Source of the DNA: Oxytricha trifallax
Taxonomy: Eukaryota > Ciliophora > Spirotrichea > Sporadotrichida > Oxytrichidae
DNA length: 64,000 nt
NCBI GenBank assembly: GCA_000711775.1
Contig: ARYC01000836.1
Span: 1-64,000 of the forward strand
Reading direction: 5' to 3'
How positions within the stretch are numbered: the stretch's first letter is position 1; each line of letters opens with the position of its first letter. The notes under the pieces were generated by a model. That model was given only the letters and a program-made list of their open reading frames with translations, searched no databases and was not told the DNA's origin. This document shows positions 43,601 to 55,600 of this stretch, piece by piece. The position numbers and the translations under genes were made by a program.

Positions 43601-46600
43601 TAACAAACTTCCATAAAGGAGCTTCTTCTTTGGTGATCTTGGCACTTTAAGAGAGAGCTATCTCAGAGAGATCATTCAAAACCCCAATACCCTTTCAGTA
43701 GTTTGATTGAGTTTTTGAATGATAAAAGTAGACTATTAGTGCATACTTTATTATGGTTTTAATAGGGTTTATGTAGGGTTTAATGTTTAAATATTAGTAA
43801 TTTAAGTGAGTATAACAAGCGACTTTTTAATATTTCACACAAACATAAGCTTAGAGTCATGTGACAGTTCTCTGAATTTTATCTTTCTAAGTTGATGTTT
43901 GATAGTTTCTATTGTTGGTTAATTCGCTTAGCTTGGCTTGATAATAGTTGAGTATGCAAGTTCTCTGAGACCTCAATATATTTTATTTTTATCAAGATAT
44001 TATTAAATTCTCTGCTTAGAATCTCTCTCACCCCTGCAGCTAAAGTATCTTGGCATGTCGCTCTCTATTATTATTACTGCTAGAGCCCAGATATCCCATT
44101 AAGTGTCTCCATCTCTCCAATCCTCTCTCTCTGGAAATATCCAGGAGTGCCGTATACATTTCCTCATGCAGAAGCTTGCACTCTTTGAGCTCTGTTGAAG
44201 TCAATAATATAAACTCTAAGAGGCTGAAAGTTCATAATGATGTACTCTGGCTTTAAGTCTCTATGAACATAACCTAACTTGTGAAGCTCTTCAATCCCTT
44301 CAACTATCTGCTATACTATCTAGCTAATTTATCTCTGACATCTATTGTCAGATAAAAAATCTCTGTAAGTAATTTCAAGAAAAGGAAGCCTGAAGGCTAC
44401 ATGATCTTTACCAAGTAAAATAGCATCAAGCTAGATGATATGCTGCACTCATTTAACTTTGCCTTTTAAAGAGCATAATACTAATTAGCAAATTCATTGG
44501 AACTTATCATCAGCAAGGAAGTAATTGAAAGGATAAATCTTGTAAGCATATTAGTCATCTGAAATGACTCTCTTCTCTATTTTTTCTTCAAGAGTGAGGT
44601 AACTTTCTAGACAAGAATCTAAGTCAATAATTTTTAATATGGGAATCTTCATTGCCTCTATTTTAACCATGATTTTATTGATCTCAGAGACTGGAAATTC
44701 TTGACTGCTTTCTTCATTTTTACTTACTTCTAGACTTCAACTCTAAGAGACTCCACTGGGTTTCTTGAACTTCTCTTTTAGAGGAATCTATTCCCTGTGG
44801 GTTCATGAATAAAGACAAAACTTTGATTATGCTTTTCTTTAAGTGCACTTTGAGTTCTCTAGTATGAGAATATGGCTTCTCACAGAACTCACGGACGTAC
44901 TTCCCATCTTTCTTTTAATGCTTGAGATATAACCTTGGCATATCGTTGTGTATATCTCTCAAGTGTCTCTTATAAGTTGACTTGTAAGGGAAAACTTTAT
45001 TGCATTCTTTGCATTAATAGTCAATTTTGGCTGGTATTTATTAATGTTCTATGGCGGGTTGTTTAACCTCCTCTTCAATCTGCACAGCTTCTTTAATAAC
45101 CTCCTACTTAACTTATATTTAAATCTCAAAGCTAGAATGGTCTAAGTTGTCATAAGTAGGCTCCCACTGAGTACAAGCGTCTCTGGTCTCTACTTTTCTA
45201 GGTTGCTGGAATGATAATTTTTATTGACTTGATCCAAGTAATGCCGCTCTTCTTAACAGGTTAGCGCTCATTTTAGTTTGCTGATATATTTTATTATAAT
45301 AATGATAAAATCTACTAGATAAACTATAGTAGTCGAGTATAAGACACTCTGGTAGATTCTTTGCAGAGAGGTAAGAAAATGAACTAACCATAAAAGACTG
45401 TAAGTTGACATATTTTATGAGAATTTTATACATTTTAGTAAATTAAAATACTCCTAATGAAGTTTTGTTTCTCTAGGAGGTCCTCCAAACAAGTTTGAAC
45501 TTAATTTGGAGGTAATGCTATTAAACATTTTTAAATTTAATATGCTCCTAATTAAGTTTTAACCTTAAAATTTAACTCCTAATAAAGTCTGAACTTAATT
45601 TGGAGGACCTCCTAAAATAATTAAACATTATTAGGAGCAATTTAGATAGATTGATAAAAATGGAAATCAATCTGTGAAACTTGGAGCAAGTTTTTCAATG
45701 CTTCTCCGTATATCTTTTTAAGGTTGACTCCAGTAGGTCCTCCCTATTTAGTAGTAACATTTTAATAAACTTAGAATGGATATCCATAATTTTAAATTTC
45801 ATTAACATTTCTAGAAAGAGGAAGCAAGATGGAGTCTATGAATGATGCAATGAAGATAATTTAATCTCAAGATTTAATAGGAAAATTTCGAAGTAAAGAG
45901 GACCTCTATAGATATTAGGTATTGTAAGGTAAGTTCCTTAAGTAAGATTAATAAATCCATTATTGTTGGATTGTTCTTGCCGACTTAGGAGGGAACTAAA
46001 ATCTCATTCTTAAAAGCCTTACTGAGTGAAGAGAAAAAAGCTTTTAAGTCTAATGAAATTAGGATGATAGAAATACCTAACTACCCTGAAATATCAGTGA
46101 CAAACCTATATGACGATGCTATGAGTGATCCGGACGTAGCTCTCTACCTTCCATCAAAGCTACAGCTCTCAAATAAGTTGCCAGAGAGAAACTTCTTCTT
46201 TGGTGTTCTTGCAACTCTGAAACCTGAGTACTTAAATGAAGTTATTTAAGAAGCTCATAAGAAACGCTACAGTATCTCTCCTGAAGAAAAAGAGAAGCAA
46301 GGTATTAAAATAAGTGATACCTGGCTGTAGGAACTTTAAAAGCGTCCTTTCATCTCTAGTAAGCTTAGTCTTCTAACTTTATAGAAAAACCTGGAACTGC
46401 AATATACTTGATGAAAGAGCGCAGCAATTTAAACAGAGAGAGAAAGTCATAAGTAAAGCATGAATTGAGTAAGAGACTCTACAAAGATTTCTAAAAGCTA
46501 GACTAGATGAACATAGATGCAGGGGCTGGCACTAAGAGAAGAAACATGGGCCCAAGCAAGCCTTAAGAGGAAGAAAAGAAAGAGAAGCCAAATCCCTTTA

Positions 46601-49600
46601 CGGGAAAATTTAATATGTGAACTTATTCATTCGTTTAAATCTAAAACTTATTTATAAACACAAAATCTCCCTTCTCTTGCGCATACTTTAGCTTTCTCAT
46701 CGCTGACTCTCTTAGCAGCACTCTTAATAAAATCGACTGTATCTATCTTTAAATCATGCATCAGATGGTAGAGCAGCAATTTCTTATAATGACCTTTCAA
46801 TAATCCCAAATATAATTCAATTCCATTGAACTAAGGGCTGTAAGGAACATTAAATACAGGCGTTATATTTAGCCTTTCATATTCTTTCCTTGAGTCTTTA
46901 GTTTTATGAACTGACATATTATCAACGAATAGAATAATCTCTTAGTCAGCGTACTTATCTCTGAGTTATTGCAAGAACTTAATATATTATTCAGTCTTTA
47001 TAGAACGAGGGTGAATAACATAAGTCTCGAGGCCACTATCTTCACTTATTCCACCAAGAATAGCATGAGTTTACACCTTAACCTTTTAGTCATAAACTTC
47101 TATATTACTATACCTCTTGTACCAAGACCTTGATATAAAGGTATTGAATGTAAATACTGCCTCATCAGCGTGTATGAACTTTATATTATGCTCTTAAGAC
47201 CTCTGCATTTAATCGAATATATAATTTAAATTAGTCTTATAAAATGGAACATTAAAGTCAATCACTCTCTTAATGCGATTGACTGTCTTGTAAGATATTC
47301 CATTCTTTTTATATATGTTCGCTATAGATTAATCAGAGATATGAATTTCAGGAAATTGGCGATAAAACATCACAGGCCTCTAGGCTAGAGAGAAATGAGC
47401 CCAGTATTTAAGAGTCTTATCATTAATAAGATATTCAATATGATGCTGCTAAAATTTTAAGGGTCTCTTAGGCTTAGAATTAAGATGCTATCTCTTTAAA
47501 TTCAATGCTAATAGACAGTGAGACCTCACAGTTGCTGGAGATTTATGGAGTAGCCTTGCTATAGACGTATAATTCAGAACAGGCTTGAGTTATTCACTAT
47601 ATTCATCACATCCATATCGCAACTTAAACAATAAATCTATATACTCACTGTCATAAACTGACCCCAAACCTCGCATATACTCACTTAAATTACTAATATT
47701 TAAACATTAAACTCCTACATAAACCCTATTGAAACCATAATAAAGTATGCACTAATAGTCTACTTTTATCATTCAAAAACTTAATCAAACTACTGAAAGG
47801 GTTTTGTGGTTTTGATTGAAGAAGCTCACAAGAAACGCTACTCTATTTCTCCTGAAGATTAAAAGAAGCAAGGCACACTAATAAGCGAGACCTGGCTTGC
47901 GGAGCTTAAGAAGCATCCATACCTCTCTAGTAAGCTTTGACACATAACTTTGTAGGGAAACCTGGAACTGGTATATTCCTAATGAAAGAACATGCAAAGG
48001 TTCACAGAGAGAGAAAGTCATAGACTATTCATGAAGTGAGCAAGAGACTTTATAAAGATGTTTAAAAGCCAGATGAAATGAACATAGATTCAGGAGCAGG
48101 TACTAAGAGAAGAAATATGGGTCCAAGCAAGCCATAAGAGGAAGAAAAATAAGAGAAGCCAAACCCCTTTAAGAGCTAATTTAATATGTGAATATATTCA
48201 TTCGTTTAAATCTAAAACTTCTTTATAAACATTCATTCTTCCTTCTCTCGCACAAACTGCCGTCTTATATATGCTCACTCTCTTGCAGCTACTCTAAATC
48301 AAGCCTACTGTATCTATAGGCAAGTCATGCATAAGGTTATACAGTAGCAGTTTCTTGTAGTGGGTCTTTATTTAACTCCAGTAGAATTCAATACCATTAA
48401 ATTAAGGTCTGTAAGGAATATTGAATACAGGAGTAATGTTTAACTCTTCATAAGCTTTCTTAGACTCCTTAGTCTTATGAAATGAGAGGTTGTCAACAAA
48501 CAGGATAATCTCTTAATCATTGTATTTATCTCTCAGCTTATGTAGGAACTCAATGTACTACTCTCGCTTAATAGAGCGAGGATGAATAACATAACTTTCT
48601 AAACCAGAGTCTTCACTAATACCTGCTAAAATTGCATGGGTTACAACCTTTACTTTCTAATCGTAGACTTCTATATTATCATACTTCTTATACCAAGACT
48701 TATTAATAAAGGTGTTGAAGGTAAACACAGCTTCATCAGCGTGTATGAACTTGATGTTATTGTCAATAGCCCTCTGCATTTAATCATATATATAGTTTAA
48801 ATTATTACTATAAAATGGCACTGTAAAATCAATCACTCTCTTCACTCTGTTGACAGTCTTGAAAGTAATACCATTTCTTCTATAAATGTTGGCTATAGTT
48901 TATGGAGAGATACGCATATCAGGAAACTTGCGATGAAACATCACAGCTCGCTAGTCTAGTGGAAAGTGTGCCCAATACTTTAAAGTCTTCGAATCACAGA
49001 GGCAGTTAATATGCTGCTGTGAGAACTTTTATTTTCTTGCAGGATGCTTTCTAGTGCCTGAAGTATAATGCTAAACAGCCAACAAGCAATGAAACCTAAC
49101 TGTTGAGGCACTCTTGCACAGGAGCTTTGCTATAGCTGCATAATTCATTACAGGTTTGACTAAGTCTATATTAATACTTGTACCATACCTAAGCTTAAGC
49201 AGTTAATCTAAATATTACTCATCATAAATATACCCTAAATTTCACTAATTTCTATTTCTCATTTTGCAAATTGGCTTAATTTATCTACTAACCACAATAA
49301 GACCCCGACTATACCCTACAAATCAAAGCACTTATAAACCTTACTAAGTGGTTTTGGGGTTTTGATTGCTAATCAAATTACTTATATTATGGAGATGTAA
49401 AATTAATTTTATAATTTATTGCAAAATTACGTTTTAAAATTTAAAATATCAAATAATTATATTGATTTTGATCACTAAAAAATATCCATCCTAATTAAAT
49501 TTAATACTTAATATGGTTTTTAACTAACAAAATTTCATAATAGTATTTGCTGAAAAATATAAATATTACTTATTTACATTAGTTTTATATCGAAACTACA

Positions 49601-52600
49601 GCAGTAATAAGTAATATTCATAAACAGATTTTCAAATACTTTTTCATTTACTTACTAAATATAACATTTTTTCCATTTATAATAAAAAGTTTTTGACCAG
49701 TAAATATGCAATAAAAATATTTTACTTTTTTAAAAGCTTTTTTTTCTTATTTAAAATATATTTAGCTTTAATATAGGTAAATAATATATTTAATTTTCTT
49801 GTAAGCAGAAATTTATCAATTATAACTAATTTTATTTAAAAAGTATTTTTTTAAAAAATAATCTCACTTTGAAGTAAAACTCTAAGTTAAATAAAAATCT
49901 TTTAGTTATAATTCAAGCCTCTTCATCTCCTAGAATTTAATAAATAACATTTTTTATATATTTTAATTTATCAAAGCTACATTTAGATAGATTCAAGTTC
50001 AATAAAAATTCAAAATTTAACTTTAAATGAAATCTAATCATAGATTGGTCCTCTTATCAAAGTTCAAAGATCTCATGAATTTTCTATAATTAATTCAACA
50101 TTTTCAAACTTCAATTAGGACCTGATTGGCTTAGCTTTTTCTAAAATTTCTATAATTAATTCCCTTATGATAATTGACAAGATTAATCTATATTATTATT
50201 ATTTGTGTTTTAAGACTAATAATAACAGCAAATAATATGCTAGTGCTATAGATTCATGAAAATAAGAAGAAAATTGTAAATTATTTTTTATTAAATATGT
50301 TACTGGTAAGCATTTTTCATCACTTCTTATCGCTGTTGAACTCTAAGATCACTGTTCGAATACCACTATGCAGCTCTACTCTCCTTGAAATAACGGTTTG
50401 GAGGGAAGAAGTTTGGAAAGCTAGAAGTAGTATATAAATCGTATTTTTTGGAATTTATGTCTTCGTGACCTCCAATCAATTATTGCATCGTCAACTCATT
50501 TTGATACGTCCACCTCTCGACTAAAGATTAATAGTTTGAATTTTGTATTAACAGTTAAATTTCAAATTGCTTGATTTTGATCATTAATAATCATATTTTT
50601 AATATAAATTTTAATTTCATAACTTTAAGTGGTATAGACATGACAGGTCATTACTTAACTCAAATTTTATTTTTCAAAAACAAGTAAAATTTATAGAATT
50701 TTTGTAAAATTAAATAACAATAATGAGATGCTTGGCAACAAAAGTAAATTAAGATAGATCAAGTAGGATTGTTTAAAACTTTTTTTATAAAAAAAGTTAT
50801 TTCTATTTGGGCATAGTTTTAAGAATTTTGAAAGTTATAATAATAATAAGTAAACAAAAAACCTAATTATTTAAAGAGTTAGATTTAAGAATTAAATTAA
50901 AATTCATTATAAATCCATTTAAATATATATGATTCAATAAATTCAAATTTGAATTTTTAAGGCTCTAATTTTTCACATTTGTCTTCAAAAACTTAGGGAG
51001 GAGCTATAAAAATGTTTCAAGGAACCCTTAAATTTAATAATTCTAAATTTACTGATAATTTCGCTATTGCAGGAGGTGCTATTTCTCTATATTTAAGAAC
51101 CAAAATTCCTTTGATGATATTAAAAGATTATTTTTAATTATCTTTATTTAAAAATTACATATTAGATTTTTTGACTTTAAAATTTATTGAAATCAAAGCA
51201 AAGATTTGCTCAACTGAAAAATAATTTTTAATATTTCTGGCAAAATAGTTGATTTTTTATGATTATTTTGACATTACAATTAAAGCAACAATTATACTGT
51301 TAATAAATTATTATATTTAATGCTTTTAATTAGTAATCCCTAACTTAAAATTCATTTATTTAAATTCTCATTAATTTAATATTAAATGAGCAAATACAAT
51401 TCTTATGGTTTTTATTGTAGTTAATGTACTATTCTTTTTCTGTTTAATTAATTTTAGCTGAGCGTTGCGATTACTTGATTGAAAATTCTAAATTTAAAGA
51501 AAATTACGCTATTGATCAAGGGGGAGCAATAAACTATAATAAAAACACGCCAAAAGGATTAGACTCAAATACATACATAGATAACTATGCCAATTATGGA
51601 AATAATATAGCAAGTATCCCATTCACTTTGAGAATTGTTTCATTACCAAAGAATGAAACAATATCTGGATAAAAGTTCAATGGAACTATTGTTGTAGAAA
51701 TTTTAGATATTCATGGATAAAGAATTGTTAACGACAATAAACTTTTTTATTTTATAATCATTCCTGCCAAAATATTTAACTATTTATGGTTATTTTACCT
51801 TGTATGTATTTGTTATATTAATATTACTTATAGAGATTCAAAATCCTAAAACCCTTATATTAAATATCTTATTGTTTATTTGTAGAGTATATTTTTTAAA
51901 TATGTGGCTTAGTAGATAAAACGAAGGGATATATGATTTATTCCGTATTTAATGAGTATAAGTTACTTTTCTATTAAGAAGAATTTAACTGCTTGTCTTT
52001 GTTTTATCTCATGAATCTCGCTATCTCTCTAATGGATTTAACATGTTATCTTGTCAATAAGAAGATAATTGGTAACTCTCAAAATTATCATATCTAATTT
52101 ACTCTTAAGTTTTTAGCTTAACTCGTCTTACTATATCTAGACCCCTCAGAAAAACATTTTTCCAAATCGTTAATTTTTTTACAAATCCGAACCTTGATAC
52201 AGCACGCAAAAATTTTTGGTATTTTTCGGTCATGATTTAAGATGCAGAAAAAAATTGCAGACTTCATAAAAGAATTTAACGATTTGGAAAATGTTTTTTG
52301 GGGGTTTCTATATTTTCTTCTTGCCTAAGTTATTAGTGTTTTTTATCCATGCTGAGTACCAAAGTAAGACATCCTTATTTTATTGATTTTTTATAACATG
52401 TCTCTAATTGCTAGTACATCACACTAAATTTAAGCATTGATAAATTTTTCTTTCTCTTTAAAGTATTTAGTGCTTATATGAGCCTTTGTTAATAAAACAA
52501 ACTCTTATGTTAAGGCTCTGAAATAGATAATTACAGCTTCTATAAAAAAGAGGTTGAGTTTACAATTTTCAGGCTTCAATCTCTATGAATATATCAAGTA

Positions 52601-55600
52601 ATGTTCTTCCTTGACACCCTTTGTTATATATCAAGTATATCATTTAAGTTATCTGGGTGTCTTTTATGAATTGAATGGTCTCTAAGAGTTCTTTTTATTC
52701 TCATGAAATGAAACAAAGATTGATAACGTCATCAAGCTTAGGAAAGCCTTTGTATACATCAACCATTCTCTTTTTTGTTTATTTCTTTAAACTATGGAAG
52801 GTATAAAATATCATTCTTAAAAGCTTTACATTACGATGAGAAGAAACTATCAAAAGCTTAAAAGAATATTTTGAAAGAAATTTCGCGCCACCAAGAGATA
52901 TCACTCACAGACCTGTATGGGATAAGATGAAAAGTTGGTTGTCTATCTAAAATAAGAAATGACTCCTAAAAGCTTTTATGAAAAAGTTTCTTCTTTAATG
53001 TCCTTGGAATTTTAAGAAAGACTATATCATTTTAATTATAGAAGTAGCTAAAAAATGTCGCTTCTCATTCTCCCAGAATATTTAAAAAAAAAGAATTAGA
53101 TAAGCAGCTAAATAATAAGCAATATTATCAGTTTGTAGAATTTGATTAATAACTTTGTAGGTATAGGTACCTAGAATTAGTGTACTCCAAATGATAAAAA
53201 ATGCAAATAAAAGTTTACAGATAGAGAAAGTCACAGATTCTTCATTTAAATAACAAGAGTCAATATAATAATGTTAGAAGTCCAATGAAATGAAAATTTA
53301 GTGTATTATAGTTCAGAAAATATATAATTGCTCAAGTCTAGAAAAGAAATACATTTTTTTTAAAGTTCTTTGAACATTTGTAATTATTCATTCGTTTAAA
53401 TCTGAAACTTATTAATTTTCATTCATTCTTCCTTTTCTTGCACAAACCATTGGCATATTTATGCTCACTCGTTCTAGGCTGCTTTGTATCAATTCTAAGG
53501 AGACTATAGTCAAATCATGCTTTAGGTTATACAGCAATTGTTTAATGTAATAATTCTTCATTTAACTCCAGTAGAGTTATGTTACTTATAATTATGGGAT
53601 ATAAATAGCGTTAAACACAGGAACTATTTTTAATACTTCTTAAGCTTTCTTAAATTCCTAAATCTTTTGAGCAGAGAAATATTCAAAAAAACAGTATGAC
53701 ATTTAATCTTTTGTATTTCTCTTATATTTTCTAAGAATACAATGTACTACTCTTATTTAAAAAGTGAGGATGTATAAGATTATTCAACTAATTATGTCTT
53801 AAAAATGATTTTTATGTGATTGTAGCGGGCATTTTAGGCGTGAGTCTTAACTAATTGCTGCTTAAATGTGTGAGAACCAACCTATGATTAGTCATAAACA
53901 TGTATTATCATACTTCTTCGACTAGGACTTATTTATTACCGTGTCAATTGTAAATTCAGCTTCATCATTGCGCATTGACTTGATGCTATTTTTAATTATC
54001 CCTTGTATTTAATCATAAATGTAATCCACTCTATTATGATTAATTTTTTATTAAAAAATCGCTCTCTGAGCTAAATTGATAGTTTTAAAGTGTTAACATT
54101 CTTATTTATATTAACGATTGTATATGGGAAGTAACTCATGCCAGAAGGTATTATATGAATAAACACATCTACTAATCAAGAAAAAAATACGCCAAAATAT
54201 TAAAATCTTAGAATAGTAAAGATTTCAAGATCTTACTAAAATAATATAAATATTTCTTTGAAATATATTTTTATAAAGTACCAGAATTATTATGCCTAAT
54301 AGGTCGCATGTTTTGTAATTGCTGCATTATTTAGCACCAATTTAACTTAGTCAATATCAATAAGTACTTTTTCCAAATATAACTTTAAGCATCAAATCTA
54401 GATATTTCTCATCATTAAAAGATCATTTACCCCACCTAAATCAAACTCATTAAATTGCTGAAAAATATAATGAAGAGATTTAGGAGTTTTTATTTGAAGA
54501 TAGCTTCTATTGATGAGAAAAATACAGCAGTTTAAGGATAAACCTTGGCTAAAGCAAAAAATGGAATTGTTGAGTTCACAGATTTAACTTTTATTGGAAA
54601 ACCTAAATCCTTTAATGTTCCATTTAAAGTGTATTCAACTACAATTAATAATGATTATTTAAGACAAATTTATAACTTGAGTTCAGAAACTATCGTCAAT
54701 AACTAAATTTATTAGTAGTTATTTTTAATTTATATATCTAATATTTTTAATTAAGACATTTTCTTTATGAACTTTGGAATTTGTCTATTAGGGGAAGTTG
54801 AAATAGATTCCCAGTGCTACCCTTGTGAATAAGGAACTTACAATCTTAAAATGGGTTAAAATGAATGCTATAATTGTCCTCAAAATAGTTAATGTTTGGG
54901 AGGATCATAATTATCAGTTAATCAAGGTTTTTGGAGATCATCTTTCAATTAGACTTAAATTAACATTTAATACGTTTATAGTTATAAATTCACAAGTGTC
55001 TTTACTCGAAGGCATGTTTAGGAGGTCTGCTCTAAAATTAATAAGTGTAATAAATACAATTTTATTGATTCTAAAATTATATTAGGATCATGAAGAAACA
55101 GATTATTAATGCGCTCCTGGATACAGTGGAAATTTATGTCAAACTTGCAAAAACAATGGCGATATATAATATGCAAGGTCAGCAGCTAATTAATGCTCAA
55201 AGTGCCCAAAAGATGGATTTAATTGGCTCTTTTTACTAGCAATGACTCTTATCCTTGTTTATCTTATTATTCTCGTAACAATGAATCTTAGATAAAAATC
55301 ATCGAGTCAATTATCAGTTATTATGAGAATTTTCACTAATTTCTTGCAGATTTTGTCATCAACAAATTTACTAGATTTAGATTGGCCTGATGACTTAAGT
55401 GTATTTTTTTAAACATTTACTTATTTAGGAGATTCTGTCCAAAATTTAATCTATGTCGATTGCTTTTTAAAAAATACTTCGATCACTGAAGATGGTCGAT
55501 CAATAACTTATTTTAAAACAATAATGATAGGAGTCATTCCTATTATGCTATTATATATTTTATAATTAATAAAAAAAACATATTTAAATTGAAAAATTAA

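Larger units (their letters stand above)
43677..47814. mobile_element. Inner TBE transposon of a second subfamily
   Basis: 4138 bp. The left end CAAAACCCCAATACCCT follows ATT (43674-43676). The right end GGGTTTTGTGGTTTTG is followed by ATT (47815-47817). The terminal repeats beyond the 17-mer (TTCAGTAGTTTGATTGAG) differ completely from those of the outer element, so it is a distinct subfamily. Same three genes in the same order: 57-kDa (-), 22-kDa (+), transposase (-). It landed in the outer 22-kDa gene, so it is the younger insertion. Its transposase is fully open. Confidence 0.95.
43073..48191 (+). pseudogene. Outer TBE 22-kDa gene, split by the inner TBE
   Basis: Parts 43073-43676 and 47818-48191 (TGA 48189-48191), interrupted by the nested TBE between codons of EII and EEAHKK. 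A 26-nt intron lies at 47930-47955. Before the insertion there are in-frame TGAs (after VSLPG, at KI-stop-NSIT, at VSM-stop-DIL) and frame slips near 43400 and 43474 (a missing T compared with the inner copy). Recognisable text: EISNYPEISATNLYDDAM, LPTKKQLSNKLP, FFFGDLGTLRESYLREI, then RYSISPED, GSGAGTKRRNMGPSKP-like end. No known domain; basic C-terminus. Confidence 0.82.
41117..49364. mobile_element. Outer TBE transposon, split by a nested TBE
   Basis: The left end is the canonical 17-mer CAAAACCCCAAAACCCC (41117-41133). The right end GTGGTTTTGGGGTTTTG has one change. ATT lies at 41114-41116 and 49365-49367. Terminal inverted repeats of about 78 bp continue as TTAGTGAGGTTTATAAGTGC. The element's own length is 4107 bp once the inner TBE (43677-47814) and one ATT are removed, the usual TBE size. 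Genes: 57-kDa zinc-finger/kinase (-), 22-kDa (+, interrupted), 42-kDa transposase (-). Lies in an IES of copy B between FFNMTNVEI and NSSLFIS. Confidence 0.95.
51839..54491. mobile_element. Decayed TBE in an IES of copy B, right end on the MDS border
   Basis: The left end CAAAATCCTAAAACCCT follows ATT (51836-51838). The right end GAGATTTAGGAGTTTTT is followed by ATT (54492-54494) and directly by TTGAAGATAGC, the next coding segment. Order matches complete TBEs: kinase gene remnant (-, 51950-52770), 22-kDa remnant (+, 52790-53330), transposase remnant (-, 53398-54410, TGA 53398-53400). A 169-bp foldback MITE lies at 52140-52308. Everything is frameshifted. Confidence 0.85.
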
